Positions 8,662-18,301 are shown, counted from the first letter of the stretch. The stretch is 64,000 nucleotides of DNA from a bacterium 0.1xD8-71 (GCA_003612405.1 RAYR01000013.1:113334-177333); one strand, 5' to 3'. Program-made: numbers and translations. Notes: generated by a model from the letters alone, not told the origin.

Positions 8662-9324
8662 CTAAAATTTCAGCTCCCTGATATCCTCCAAGGTTTCCCC
8701 ATATGGCTTCTGTTTGCCAAAAAGAAGTGTCGTCCCCAGCACAAAACCATCCACACCTTTAGGGGCGTACTCTATGATCTTATCCGCACCGCAGGCGCCG
8801 TCCCAGTAAATCTGGAAATTCATATCTTCCTTTAAGGCCAGCAGTTTTGTAATCTTTTTCCCCACATATGGCATATACATCTGCCCTGCATTTCCTGGAT
8901 TCACAGTCATCACCAGAACCTTCTTCACGATTCTGAGCATTTCCATGACTGTCTCCACGCTGGTTCCCGGATTGATTGCAATACCCGGTGTTATACCGGC
9001 ATTGATAATTTTCTGCAATGTGGTAGAAGGATGATATTCTGCTTCCGGATGAATATAGATTGTATCTCCCTCACGCAGATGATTGATAAATAACTCTACC
9101 GTGTGGTTGGGATGCTCTACCATCAGATGTACATCCAGAGGCTTCTTCGTTGCAGACGCAATATAGGCCATATCATTTAATGACATGGCAAAATTGGGAA
9201 CATAACGCCCGTCCATAATATCAATGTGGAAGGAATCTATGCCACCCGCTTCTAAATCTCTTACTTCTTTTTCCAGATTAGCATAATTTGCACACATCAT
9301 AGATGCCATCAGTTCAAATTTCAT
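8662..9324 (-). CDS. Ribulose-phosphate 3-epimerase family protein
   Basis: A 220-residue TIM-barrel protein with the family motif FHIDIMDGRYVPNF, conserved HLMVEHP and VMTVNPGNAGQMY, and a C-terminal GVDGFVLGTT segment. It should interconvert ribulose-5-phosphate and xylulose-5-phosphate or act on a related ketopentose phosphate. Since it opens the epimerase-TarI-dehydrogenase set and has its own promoter upstream (9378-9406), it probably feeds CDP-alditol synthesis and is not the housekeeping rpe. The gap to the next gene is 15 bases. Confidence 0.85.
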   Translation of the reverse strand: MKFELMASMMCANYANLEKEVRDLEAGGIDSFHIDIMDGRYVPNFAMSLNDMAYIASATKKPLDVHLMVEHPNHTVELFINHLREGDTIYIHPEAEYHPSTTLQKIINAGITPGIAINPGTSVETVMEMLRIVKKVLVMTVNPGNAGQMYMPYVGKKITKLLALKEDMNFQIYWDGACGADKIIEYAPKGVDGFVLGTTLLFGKQKPYGETLEDIRELKF

Positions 9325-9377
9325 ATATTCTCCTTAATCCTTACAGGCTGAATTCTCTATTAATATGCAATAATATT

Positions 9378-9406
9378 AATATAATAGATTTTTCTAATTT
9401 AGACAA
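9378..9406 (-). promoter_or_regulatory. Sigma-A-like promoter for the CDP-alditol genes
   Basis: On the minus strand TTGTCT (9406-9401) and TATATT (9383-9378) are 17 bases apart, in the 151-base gap downstream of wecB. This would let the epimerase/TarI/dehydrogenase trio be expressed apart from the large upstream cluster. Confidence 0.5.
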
Positions 9407-9475
9407 TGCTTTCATTAAATATTACTGTATCCTTCACACCATACCTCTTTTCTATCCTGAAAAGAATATCGATTT

Positions 9476-10576
9476 TTAACAGTCACTCTCGCAGATAATA
9501 TCCGCAATTCTTTTGGATGCAGTTCCATCGCCGTATACATTTACGGTCCGACTCATCTTTGCGTAGGCTTCATCATCCGTTAAGAGTTCATTCAATGCCA
9601 CCAAAATCCTGTCTTTTGAATTGCCCACCAAACGTAATATTCCCGCTTCCACGCCTTCCGGACGTTCCGTCATCTCCCGCATAACCAACACCGGCTTTCC
9701 TAACGCAGATGCCTCCTCCTGAATCCCGCCGCTATCCGTCAGAATCAGATAGCTTCTCTTCATGAAATTATGGAAATCCACCACATCTAACGGTTCAATC
9801 AGATGAATCCTGTCGCATCCCTGAAAATGCGCACCCGCAATCTGTCTGACAACAGGATTTAAATGCACAGGATAAATCACCCTGACGTCCGGCCAGGTAT
9901 CCACACATTCCCTGACAGCCTCAAACATTTCATGCATAGGCTCCCCTATATTTTCACGGCGGTGCGCCGTAAGCAATATCAGCTTTGCGTCCGCCGCCCA
10001 CTCCAGTTCCTCGTGCCGATAATCTTCCTTTACTGTTATTTTTACTGAATCTATGACAGTATTTCCCGTAACATAAATCTGTCTTTCATCTTTTCCTTCT
10101 GCCACAAGATTTTTCTTAGCCCACTGCGTCGGCGCAAAATGATACTTTGCAATCAGGCTGACCGCCTGACGGTTAAATTCTTCCGGATAAGGTGACGTAA
10201 TATCATAGGTTCTCAGTCCCGCCTCCACATGAGCAACTGGTATCTGTTGATAAAAGGCTGCCAGGGAAGCCGCAAACGATGTAGAAGTATCACCGTGTAC
10301 CATCACCAGATTCGGTTCTTCTTTCTTAAGTATCGGCTGTAATTTCTGTAAAACATTGATTGTAATATCAAACAGGCTCTGATTCTGCGTCATCACAGCC
10401 AAATCATAATCGGGCACCACCCGGAAAACATCCATGACCTGATTTAACATCTCTCTATGCTGCCCGGTTACACAGACCATCACTTCCACTTCTTTACGAG
10501 TTTTTAATTCCAATATCAACGGGCACATCTTAACAGCCTCCGGGCGGGTGCCAAATACTAACAATATTTTTTTCAT
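9476..10576 (-). CDS. wecB: UDP-N-acetylglucosamine 2-epimerase (non-hydrolysing)
   Basis: A 366-residue WecB/MnaA-family enzyme that interconverts UDP-GlcNAc and UDP-ManNAc. Family motifs include VFGTRPEAVKMCP at the N-terminus, MVHGDTSTS, HVEAGLRTYD, LTAHRRENIG and LTDSGGIQEEA. These fit the non-hydrolysing type, not the NeuC type. The ATG at 10576 overlaps the TGA of the upstream gene as ATGA, so a longer N-terminus is unlikely. In this cluster it would supply a ManNAc-type donor for the surface glycan. Confidence 0.92.
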   Translation of the reverse strand: MKKILLVFGTRPEAVKMCPLILELKTRKEVEVMVCVTGQHREMLNQVMDVFRVVPDYDLAVMTQNQSLFDITINVLQKLQPILKKEEPNLVMVHGDTSTSFAASLAAFYQQIPVAHVEAGLRTYDITSPYPEEFNRQAVSLIAKYHFAPTQWAKKNLVAEGKDERQIYVTGNTVIDSVKITVKEDYRHEELEWAADAKLILLTAHRRENIGEPMHEMFEAVRECVDTWPDVRVIYPVHLNPVVRQIAGAHFQGCDRIHLIEPLDVVDFHNFMKRSYLILTDSGGIQEEASALGKPVLVMREMTERPEGVEAGILRLVGNSKDRILVALNELLTDDEAYAKMSRTVNVYGDGTASKRIADIICESDC

Positions 10577-12390
10577 AACTTCTTCAATACCCATCCATTG
10601 AACAATCCATCTGCATAATTCTCATAGGGAATATTATGTATCGTTGTTAATGTACAGCCATTTTCCTCCGCCATTTTTTCAAAAAACCCATCAGAAAACC
10701 ATTGTTCCCATTCATCAATTTCCAGCATGCCTATGGCAGTTTCCGGCTTGTCAATGATTACTGCTTCTCCATTTTTTCTGAGAACCCGAAGCAGTTCCCT
10801 GACAGCGTTTTCTGCCAGTATGCTATGCTCCAAAGCTTCCACCACATAAACCATATCAAAAGATTCATTCTCATATGGAATATTGGTCAGTGTACCCGCC
10901 TTCTTCTCAACGTTTTCGGGAACACTTTCCATAACACGTTCTGAAATATCAACTGCGCTAAATTGTATTCCTTCCGTATCTTTTATCAGGTTCTTAAGAT
11001 ACCTGCCTTTGCCACAGCCGATATCACACACGGTCTGTGGTCTGGTATCTTTGATTTCCTGAAGAATAAAACGATATCTGCCATCCTCTTTTGCAATCTC
11101 ATCCATAAAGGTCTCTGCCTGCTCTTCAAACTCGGCCCGGCACTTATAGTACACAGCATCCAGGAAGTACTTCACTGCCCAGCTTATTTCACTATTCGGA
11201 AAATAATCGGGCCATTCTCTGTAATCCGTTGCCTTCGGGGCATCCGACACCGGATAACTTCCATACCATCCTCCGGACTCATTTTGCAACTTCACCGCAT
11301 AATAAAGCGCCTTATCCCCATGTACAAGGTCTCCCAGTTTATACCACACGACAGCCAGCTGAAACATGCCCGTAGAACATACCCAGTTCACATTCTTATA
11401 CGCAGGAATCCTCCCATCTTCTCTCTGGACTTTAGCCATTTTATCCATTGCTTCCTGTGCCAGTGCGCTCTCTCCAATATCCACCAGAGCCTCCATGACA
11501 TACGCATAAAAATGTGATAAAAAGCCAAAATCAAGAATCTGCTCTTTATAATTTGCTATATAGTACTGACTGATTTCCTTCGCCGCAGTCTTATATGCCT
11601 CGTTACAGAATATATTTCCGGCCTCCATGATTGGAGAAATACAATACATATGAATCAGTTCGGAACAGATGCCCTCCGGTCCCCAATCTGCATACTCCGG
11701 TTTCGGCAAACGCCCTTGTGCATCCATCTGTGAAATGATCCAGTCGCAGCCGCGTCTGATATGCCCATCCACCTGGGGCAATATTTTCCGTACTGCAATT
11801 AAACCTTTTAAAATCTGCGCTGTATCAAAAACATAGGGATGCTGATCATAGGTGTCATACCATGCCCCATCTTCCTTTTGTATACTGCAAAGCCACTTTG
11901 CATAATCCAGCGCCTTCTCCCGGAATCCCCATTGTAATAAAGTGGGAATAAAATAACCTGTCACCTCCGGATACGACTGGCGGACATCCGTATTATTAAT
12001 GATGCCGCCTCCCTGAACTGAGTTGTCTTCGATCCATTTCCCGGCAAGCTTCACGCGACTGATCCAGTCAATATTGCCGCTGTCCGCATTGGGCTTCTTA
12101 TAATGATTGACCAGTTCCATGTAAGAAGTGAATTCCCTGATTCCATGCTGTTCAAGCTGACCGGCTATCGCAGCCGTTTTTCTTACATCAACAGCAATAA
12201 CAATCTGATATTCCTGATATCGCTCTAAAAGTTCTGTAAAAGAAATCACTTTTTTCCCATTTATGACTGTTCCGGTCAGTTCTTCATTATTATCGGCATA
12301 GAAAGCTACCTTGTCCTCTCCAAAATATTCCAACGCTTTCCTGCCAAATTCTCCTGCTCCAAAGAGTATTATCTTCTTCTCATCGTTCAT
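10573..12390 (-). CDS. Three-domain fusion: FGAG Rossmann + alpha/alpha barrel + SAM methyltransferase
   Basis: A 605-residue protein with three apparent parts. Residues 1-100 are a Rossmann-like module beginning KKIILFGAGEFGRKALEY, shared with other proteins of this cluster. Residues ~110-400 look like an alpha/alpha toroid rich in Trp/Gly repeats (for example SIQKEDGAWYDTYDQHPY), as in terpene-cyclase-like or glycan-acting barrels. Residues ~440-600 are a class I SAM methyltransferase with motif I VCDIGCGKGRYLK and later VYVVEALEHS. It likely methylates or otherwise edits a sugar or lipid-linked intermediate. The substrate cannot be told. It is placed between two glycan genes, with a two-base gap upstream and an ATGA overlap with wecB downstream. 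Confidence 0.7.
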   Translation of the reverse strand: MNDEKKIILFGAGEFGRKALEYFGEDKVAFYADNNEELTGTVINGKKVISFTELLERYQEYQIVIAVDVRKTAAIAGQLEQHGIREFTSYMELVNHYKKPNADSGNIDWISRVKLAGKWIEDNSVQGGGIINNTDVRQSYPEVTGYFIPTLLQWGFREKALDYAKWLCSIQKEDGAWYDTYDQHPYVFDTAQILKGLIAVRKILPQVDGHIRRGCDWIISQMDAQGRLPKPEYADWGPEGICSELIHMYCISPIMEAGNIFCNEAYKTAAKEISQYYIANYKEQILDFGFLSHFYAYVMEALVDIGESALAQEAMDKMAKVQREDGRIPAYKNVNWVCSTGMFQLAVVWYKLGDLVHGDKALYYAVKLQNESGGWYGSYPVSDAPKATDYREWPDYFPNSEISWAVKYFLDAVYYKCRAEFEEQAETFMDEIAKEDGRYRFILQEIKDTRPQTVCDIGCGKGRYLKNLIKDTEGIQFSAVDISERVMESVPENVEKKAGTLTNIPYENESFDMVYVVEALEHSILAENAVRELLRVLRKNGEAVIIDKPETAIGMLEIDEWEQWFSDGFFEKMAEENGCTLTTIHNIPYENYADGLFNGWVLKKL

Positions 12391-12392
12391 TC

Positions 12393-13568
12393 TTAATATC
12401 CGCCTTTCACAAAATCAATTGCTTTCACGATTTTATCTTCATTAATTCCGCACCTGACCATCTGGTCAATCACCTCATCCGCATCTCCTGCAATACATAC
12501 GATAATGACTGATACCTTGTCCGTATCTGCATATTCTTCCAACGGAATACTCCGAATCCCATTCTTTGTAATTTTTCTTACATCGATAATGGCATTTACC
12601 TGAATCCCATTCCCGATTAACAAATCATAAATCTGTTCCCCGATTATTCCCATCCCATAAATAGCAACATCTTTAATATTCCTATCCTTAAGCTGCCCTC
12701 TAAAACCAGCGGGCGAAGCATTAATTTTGTTAATTTCCTGCGCAATTTCTGTTTTTAAATTCTTCCGTCCGTTTTCCATACTTATCTGACTCATCATATT
12801 TCTGATTAGGAAACTGTACACTTTCGTAAACAAAATTTCTCTATATTTATTATCCGGGATTTTCACCGGTTTTCTTTTTGTAAATACAACCTTGTTAAAA
12901 GGGCATTCCCCTTTTCCACAATACAATTCTATGTCCGCGTACTCTTGAAATATTTCAGGCACATCAATCCGTATTCCCTCACGCCATACAATAAAGCTGT
13001 TTTCCGGATTTTTCAGAGATAAATTCCATTGATGAAATCCCTGATACCCCTCATTCTCCGCTTCATTTTCAGCATGTCTGAGAATTACTTTCCCGCCTAT
13101 TTTACAAATATACAATAACTGATAAATTCCCATGATCACATCAAAACTATGATCAAGTGAATTACTCATATGAACCATATCAAAACTATTCTCCGGATAC
13201 TGACTGTCCAGCGCCTCCACAAATCCTGTTTGCAGTAAAACATCATTATCAAGATTATTTTTTTCTTTCAGGAGCTTATATACCTCTGCCAACGGATCTA
13301 TCGCAACCATATTAAGCTTTACTTTTCCAGATACAAAACCACAATTGGAAAAAGGGCCTGAACCAACATCTGCAAACTGATATATCATCCCTTTCTTTTC
13401 GTCCGGTATATCCTCTTCCAATACAAATCCGGCATCTTTTTGTGTAATTCTGCCATATTCATTTGTATAGATTCCGCCCCGCTCCTCGATATATTCCTTC
13501 CAGAACAAAATTTCAGCATAAATTCCACTCAACCATTTATCAATATATTCCCCGTAACAGTTATCCAT
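12393..13568 (-). CDS. SAM methyltransferase-like protein with C-terminal YGxG Rossmann module
   Basis: A 391-residue protein. Residues ~60-220 look like a class I methyltransferase: FADVGSGPFSNCG is the cofactor loop, and VAIDPLAEVYK and FDMVHMSNSLDH follow. A C-terminal module (~300-391) starts KDVAIYGMGIIGEQIYDLL and resembles the GAG-type Rossmann modules of neighbouring genes. The start has AGGAGA upstream. Possible roles are sugar methylation or, less likely, an enzyme-inactive binding protein. Substrate unknown. Confidence 0.65.
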   Translation of the reverse strand: MDNCYGEYIDKWLSGIYAEILFWKEYIEERGGIYTNEYGRITQKDAGFVLEEDIPDEKKGMIYQFADVGSGPFSNCGFVSGKVKLNMVAIDPLAEVYKLLKEKNNLDNDVLLQTGFVEALDSQYPENSFDMVHMSNSLDHSFDVIMGIYQLLYICKIGGKVILRHAENEAENEGYQGFHQWNLSLKNPENSFIVWREGIRIDVPEIFQEYADIELYCGKGECPFNKVVFTKRKPVKIPDNKYREILFTKVYSFLIRNMMSQISMENGRKNLKTEIAQEINKINASPAGFRGQLKDRNIKDVAIYGMGIIGEQIYDLLIGNGIQVNAIIDVRKITKNGIRSIPLEEYADTDKVSVIIVCIAGDADEVIDQMVRCGINEDKIVKAIDFVKGGY

Positions 13569-13590
13569 CCCTGTCTCCTATATACTCCTG

Positions 13591-14703
13591 TCATTCCGTA
13601 ATTCTGTTAATCAATTCAATAAAACAAATATAATCTGTGATTCCACATTCATCCAACTGCTTTGCAAGTACAGTTACTTTTCCACTGTCCACAGCGATGA
13701 CAATCTGATACTCCTGATAAATATCCTGCAACTCTTCAAATGAGATAATCTGTTTGCCATAAAGCCTGGTACCGACAATATCCGAATTATTATCAACAAA
13801 ACAATAAATTTTATCTTCTCCGAAATATGTAAGGGCATTTTGTCCAAAGATACCGGCTCCAAAAAGAATTATTTTTTTCTCTGTATCGTATTTTCTTTTC
13901 CGTTCTATCCACTGTATATTTTCCGGCAGCTTGTCATGCCAGAATATACGCTTTAACTCTACATATCTGCTTTCATCCTGGAATATCATATCAATGAATA
14001 AACATTCTTTCTCTTCCGGTGCAATTTTAGACAGGAGAAACGGCAGTTCCCGTAACCGCAACCGGTAAAGCTGCCTGTTGATCAAATCGGCTTTGGTCTG
14101 CGTCAGACTGCCTTTATGCCTGCGATAATAATAATCAAGGCTGTCAAGATGATAAATCTCATACTGCGCGTTAATCCGCAGCCAATAATCATAATCTTCC
14201 ACCAGGAACATTTCCTCGTCATATCCGCCCGTTTTCTCAGCGGCTTCCCGCCGATACAAAAAACAGCCGCCAACTACATCTTTGTAATATAGTTTCTCTG
14301 CTCCTTCCGAAAAAGCCCCTTCTATCTGCCCGTCAGAGTCGATAAAATACATACTGCTGTAAACCATGGCATAGCGTGGATTTTTCTCCAGAAAAAGCAC
14401 CATATGTTCTAATGCCTTTTCTCCAAACCGATTATCATCTGATGTCCATGTAAAATATCTCCCGGAAGCATAACGAAACCCTATATTCAGACTTCGCGGA
14501 AGCTTCTGGTTTGTTTCGTTGTTGATAATCCTGATTCTTGCATCATCATACTCCTTCATAATTTCAAGCGATCGGTCAGAAGAACAGTCATTGACCAGGA
14601 TCAGTTCCCAGTCTGCAAACGTCTGTGAAACAATACTGTCTATGGATTCCCTTAAATATTTCTCCCCATTATAAACAGGCATTACAATACTCACCATCGG
14701 CAT
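13591..14703 (-). CDS. GT2 glycosyltransferase with C-terminal FGAG Rossmann module
   Basis: A 370-residue protein. The N-terminal GT-A domain opens MPMVSIVMPVYNGEKYLRE, with VNDCSSDRS and a DxD-like TSDDNRFGEKA. The acceptor side holds LVEDYDYWLRI, which fits an inverting family 2 transferase. From about residue 275 a Rossmann module begins KKIILFGAGIFGQNALTYFG. It is nearly the same as the N-terminal module of the 605-residue fusion two genes downstream, so the module seems to have been moved between proteins. It should add a sugar to the surface or flagellin glycan. Confidence 0.8.
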   Translation of the reverse strand: MPMVSIVMPVYNGEKYLRESIDSIVSQTFADWELILVNDCSSDRSLEIMKEYDDARIRIINNETNQKLPRSLNIGFRYASGRYFTWTSDDNRFGEKALEHMVLFLEKNPRYAMVYSSMYFIDSDGQIEGAFSEGAEKLYYKDVVGGCFLYRREAAEKTGGYDEEMFLVEDYDYWLRINAQYEIYHLDSLDYYYRRHKGSLTQTKADLINRQLYRLRLRELPFLLSKIAPEEKECLFIDMIFQDESRYVELKRIFWHDKLPENIQWIERKRKYDTEKKIILFGAGIFGQNALTYFGEDKIYCFVDNNSDIVGTRLYGKQIISFEELQDIYQEYQIVIAVDSGKVTVLAKQLDECGITDYICFIELINRITE

Positions 14704-14704
14704 A

Positions 14705-15913
14705 TCAATTTTCCTCCAGCCACTTTGGCAGATCTTCCTGAAGCAATAACTGCTTGTCTATCCATATAATTTTATTGCCGTCAATCTGTTTTTCTATCAG
14801 ACTGTCATAAATTTCCCGTGCAATCTCCTCATTCAGAATCGTAATCAGAATATAATCGCACTCTATTTGGTTTAAGTTATCTGGCCTGATAACCGGCAAC
14901 TGCCTTTTATCCCGCTGCCCTGCATTTTTATCCACCCACGATACCAGCTTGCAAAATCCAGTCTTTACAATATATTTGTACATCGTAATCCCAAATTGCC
15001 CTGCCCCGTACAATATCACATTGGATGCTTTCTTCACTCCCCGGAACGGAAACAAATATCCATAATCCTCTGACATTGTTTTTTCATATTGACGAAGTAA
15101 AATCACAAACCAAAGATATAGCTTCACCTGTTTTGCAAACAGCTCATAATCCCAATGCGCTTTGATTATCGCCGTTACAGCAGCATACAAATACCGGATA
15201 TCGCTCTGGCTTACGCTGATCGTATCCAACCCGTTGATATAATTATTCTGCCTGTAATGATATGGACAGATGTCCAGAACAAGTAAATTCCCTGCCTGTG
15301 ACAGAACATGAAGTGTTCCTACCGCATCCTCTCCGTAGACAACACGCTCCTCAGAATTCAGGTACTGAGACTTCAATAACACTTCCCTTCTTACGACCTT
15401 CGTAACCCAATTAGGCAAAATCCCCCATTCAAAAAAACTGCCGTTGCAAAAAATGCCGGAATACATTGTATGTAACTGTTCTTCCTTATAATAGCCGCTT
15501 GCTATATTATTTCTTTTTGAGACAATATAATCTGTATAAACTTCCTGCAATCCGAATACAACACAGTCTACTTCTTCATAATCCCCAATGGCCGTGATAA
15601 CTTTTTCATACATATCCTTCTCAATAAAATCATCCGAATCAATAAAAGATATGTATTCTCCATTCGCTGCCCTCAGTCCGGCCTTTCTGGCTGCAACCAT
15701 CCCTTTATTGATCTGATGGATAACAGTAATCCGACTGTCCTTGGCTGCATAATAATCACAAATATTCCCACTTTCATCGGTAGAACCATCGTCTACCAGG
15801 ATAATTTCAAGATCTGTATAGGTCTGATGAATGATACTGTCAAGACATTCCCCTAAATATCCGGCCGTATTATATATAGCAACAATAACACTTATGGCAG
15901 CTTTGTTTTTCAC
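14705..15913 (-). CDS. GT2 glycosyltransferase with C-terminal YGAG Rossmann module
   Basis: A 402-residue protein whose start overlaps the preceding gene by ATGA. The GT-A domain has ISVIVAIYNTAGYLGECL, VDDGSTDESGN and the metal-binding FIDSDDFIEKD. From residue ~300 a Rossmann module starts SNVILYGAGQFGITMYKYI. It lacks transmembrane segments and is probably cytoplasmic. Similar in design to the next gene downstream, but the GT domains differ clearly, so the acceptors probably differ. Confidence 0.8.
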   Translation of the reverse strand: MKNKAAISVIVAIYNTAGYLGECLDSIIHQTYTDLEIILVDDGSTDESGNICDYYAAKDSRITVIHQINKGMVAARKAGLRAANGEYISFIDSDDFIEKDMYEKVITAIGDYEEVDCVVFGLQEVYTDYIVSKRNNIASGYYKEEQLHTMYSGIFCNGSFFEWGILPNWVTKVVRREVLLKSQYLNSEERVVYGEDAVGTLHVLSQAGNLLVLDICPYHYRQNNYINGLDTISVSQSDIRYLYAAVTAIIKAHWDYELFAKQVKLYLWFVILLRQYEKTMSEDYGYLFPFRGVKKASNVILYGAGQFGITMYKYIVKTGFCKLVSWVDKNAGQRDKRQLPVIRPDNLNQIECDYILITILNEEIAREIYDSLIEKQIDGNKIIWIDKQLLLQEDLPKWLEEN

Positions 15914-17016
15914 GACATTCTCTCCAATACCCTGCGATAATTTTCCCTTGTAATCTTTCGGTTGTATACGGCTTCCTCGTCAAGCCATCCACCATTGAAA
16001 TGATGGATGGAGAAGGTATTCTCCGTTATACTTATTTCGCCGCTCATATAGTTATACGGACAGAAAAAATCAGATGAATAAACCGTCAGCCCCTCTATGA
16101 TCTGAATGGTATTGTTAACCTTCATCCCTTTTTCAATTAATGGTTTGGTCTCATAATATCCACAGGTTGTAAGGTTTAATGAGCCATCCTCATTCACAAA
16201 CGGGTCATTCACTCTGTACTCCAGAATCTGACGTATGGTTTCATGTCCTTTGACAGCCCCGGAACAACCGCCAAAATTTACATCTCCCCATCTCTCGACT
16301 CCACAGAAAGCCTCCTGATACAGCATATCATCAAGACTTCTGATCAGTTCCACATCGGTGTCCATATAAATTCCCCCATGCTCATATAAAATCTGAAGCC
16401 TTGCAATATCCGGTATAAATCCCCACTTTTTGTTTTGATATGCCTGTCTGGTATATGTATGCTGATTTATATCATAATTACTTTCATCCCATCTGATAAT
16501 CTCATAATCCGGACAGTATTTCTTCCAACTGTCGATGCAGCTTTCCAGTTTTGCCGGCATGGGATTACCCGAAAACCAGCAATAATGAATTTTCTTTGGA
16601 ATGATGGCTTCCTTCGATATCTTTACCGGAGCGCCCCCATCCACACCCTCACAGGTAGACTGCATCACTGGTAAAATATAAACTTCTCTATCCTTTAACG
16701 CATCATACTCCTCTAAGAATTTCAAACTGGAATGAAAATAACTGTTTGTAAGCAGAATCACATAATCATTCTGATCCGCAGTCATGTGTTCCACCGGATT
16801 CACTACCGCACTCTTCGAGGCAACATCGATCCTCATCCCATGCTTTCGGCTGTCCATGTCTACGTAATACAGAAGATAATCCTCCAGTTTGTACTCACTT
16901 AAAAAAGATGGCGCCACAATCTGCCCTATCATTCCGGCGCCATACACAATAATCTTTCTTTTCTGTTTTATTATTCTATCCGCAAACTGCTGATACGAAG
17001 CATTTTTCAGAATCAT
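15910..17016 (-). CDS. GT32-like glycosyltransferase with N-terminal YGAG Rossmann module
   Basis: A 368-residue protein. Residues ~15-115 form a Rossmann module (RKIIVYGAGMIGQIVAPSF). Residues ~130-330 match the GT32/capsular sugar-binding DXD family: IPKKIHYCWFSGNPMP, WGFIPDIARLQILYEHGG and the metal site GIYMDTDVELI. Here the module is N-terminal, whereas the next two genes carry it at the C-terminus. A retaining hexosyl or GlcNAc transfer is typical of the family. The donor is unknown. Confidence 0.8.
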   Translation of the reverse strand: MILKNASYQQFADRIIKQKRKIIVYGAGMIGQIVAPSFLSEYKLEDYLLYYVDMDSRKHGMRIDVASKSAVVNPVEHMTADQNDYVILLTNSYFHSSLKFLEEYDALKDREVYILPVMQSTCEGVDGGAPVKISKEAIIPKKIHYCWFSGNPMPAKLESCIDSWKKYCPDYEIIRWDESNYDINQHTYTRQAYQNKKWGFIPDIARLQILYEHGGIYMDTDVELIRSLDDMLYQEAFCGVERWGDVNFGGCSGAVKGHETIRQILEYRVNDPFVNEDGSLNLTTCGYYETKPLIEKGMKVNNTIQIIEGLTVYSSDFFCPYNYMSGEISITENTFSIHHFNGGWLDEEAVYNRKITRENYRRVLERMS

Positions 17017-17028
17017 TTTATATTACCT

Positions 17029-17682
17029 TTAGTCAACTTGATATCCATTCCTTACCCATTGGACAGCTCTTTCATAATCATTAATTGTGTCTATTTCTCT
17101 TGTTCTTATATTCATGAATTCCACCGGCAGATAAGGTTCGATTAATTGAAATACATGTCCCATTCCTTTTTGTATTTTGTCACTTTTCATCTGCGTGATT
17201 CCATTCCACTCATAATTGCCGCGGCATCTTGAAAAAGCGCTTACCAATTCTTTCCCTTTTTCCTCATAAGTTTGAAGCATCCATGGATCATCTGTCTCCA
17301 CAGGACCGCCGCCGACAAATTCATGTTGGCAGTCTAAAATTATTTTCATATCATCCGGATGAACAAGCAAATCACCGTCAAGAGATAAGATATATTCATT
17401 TGCATAACGGGCCGCCAAAACTACACTTGCTCCAGTTCCTGTATTCCGAAAATCATGATTAAAAACAAATACAACATCATTCCTGTATTTTCTAATCGTT
17501 TCTATCACTTTTTCGGCCTGATATCCAACGACTACCCGGATATCAGTTTCCTTATCGAGCATTTCAAGATGTCTCACAATAAGCGGCTTTCCTTCAACCT
17601 CAACCAACGCCTTTGTCGTGCTAAGTCCCAGCCTGTTACCCATTCCCGCACAAGATATAATGATCGTCCGTGAAAATCCCAT
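17029..17682 (-). CDS. LicC-like nucleotidyltransferase
   Basis: A 217-residue sugar-nucleotidyltransferase fold protein. The N-terminal loop reads IISCAGMGNRLGLSTTKAL, with LSLDGDLLVHP and a C-terminal REIDTINDYERAVQWV typical of LicC/CTP:phosphocholine cytidylyltransferases. It has a strong ribosome site (GGAGG). It follows a SerB-like HAD gene, a methyltransferase gene and a LicD/TagF fusion gene. That set resembles, from memory, the C. difficile type A flagellin modification genes (CD0241-CD0244). It would activate a phosphorylated small molecule as a CDP derivative for phosphotransfer. Confidence 0.75.
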   Translation of the reverse strand: MGFSRTIIISCAGMGNRLGLSTTKALVEVEGKPLIVRHLEMLDKETDIRVVVGYQAEKVIETIRKYRNDVVFVFNHDFRNTGTGASVVLAARYANEYILSLDGDLLVHPDDMKIILDCQHEFVGGGPVETDDPWMLQTYEEKGKELVSAFSRCRGNYEWNGITQMKSDKIQKGMGHVFQLIEPYLPVEFMNIRTREIDTINDYERAVQWVRNGYQVD

Positions 17683-17698
17683 CGCCCGTCACCTCCGT

Positions 17699-18301
17699 TT
17701 ACAGTAATCTTTCCAATAAATCCACTAATTTTTCCTCACAATATATAGCATGACTTGCACACTCTAATACAGCAGGTGCAATCTCACGAACTCCTCCATA
17801 ACCAATCCCTATCTCTGCGGCTTCTATCATTTCTGCATCATTATTTCCATCTCCGACTGCCACAAAAGGTAAAATCATTTGGCTGACCACTGCATTTTTA
17901 TCAACTACACTGAACACATCCTGTATGTAATTGTCTTTTACCAGTGCTTTAGACGAAAACACATGGTGTTCCATTCCGATTTTTTTCATAAGACCATCAA
18001 TCCAAATATCCAAATTACCTGTGACAATATGACATCTTGCACGGTTTCTTCTGATGAAACTTACTAATGCTTCATTTAATTCAATACTGTTTACAATACT
18101 GTCAATCTGGTTCACCGGAATATCTTTCAACAGTTCCACCCTTTGAAGAAAACTCTGCTTAAACGGTATTTCCCCATACATGGTACTTTCCGTCAAAGCG
18201 CACATCTTTTCATATACACCTGTATTCTTCGCAATTGTTGGCAAAATCTCCTGTTTTGTAATAGTTGAGTCCAAATCAAAAAGAAATATATATCTGCTCA
18301 T
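17699..18301 (-). CDS. HAD-family SerB-like phosphatase
   Basis: A 200-residue HAD protein. Motif I is FLFDLDSTIT (nucleophile Asp in the DxDST pattern), motif II is near HIVTGN, and motif III/IV is VAVGDGNNDAEMIEAA, with a helical cap between. This resembles phosphoserine phosphatases. In C. difficile and P. aeruginosa flagellin-modification loci a related HAD gene sits beside a nucleotidyltransferase gene, as here. It may act on a phospho-amino acid or phospho-alcohol intermediate. It is probably not the housekeeping serine enzyme. Confidence 0.75.
   Translation of the reverse strand: MSRYIFLFDLDSTITKQEILPTIAKNTGVYEKMCALTESTMYGEIPFKQSFLQRVELLKDIPVNQIDSIVNSIELNEALVSFIRRNRARCHIVTGNLDIWIDGLMKKIGMEHHVFSSKALVKDNYIQDVFSVVDKNAVVSQMILPFVAVGDGNNDAEMIEAAEIGIGYGGVREIAPAVLECASHAIYCEEKLVDLLERLL

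Noticed and set aside
17699..18301. Housekeeping phosphoserine phosphatase (serB)
   Set aside because: Motif I is SerB-like but no serine pathway genes are nearby, and the neighbourhood fits a flagellin-modification set.
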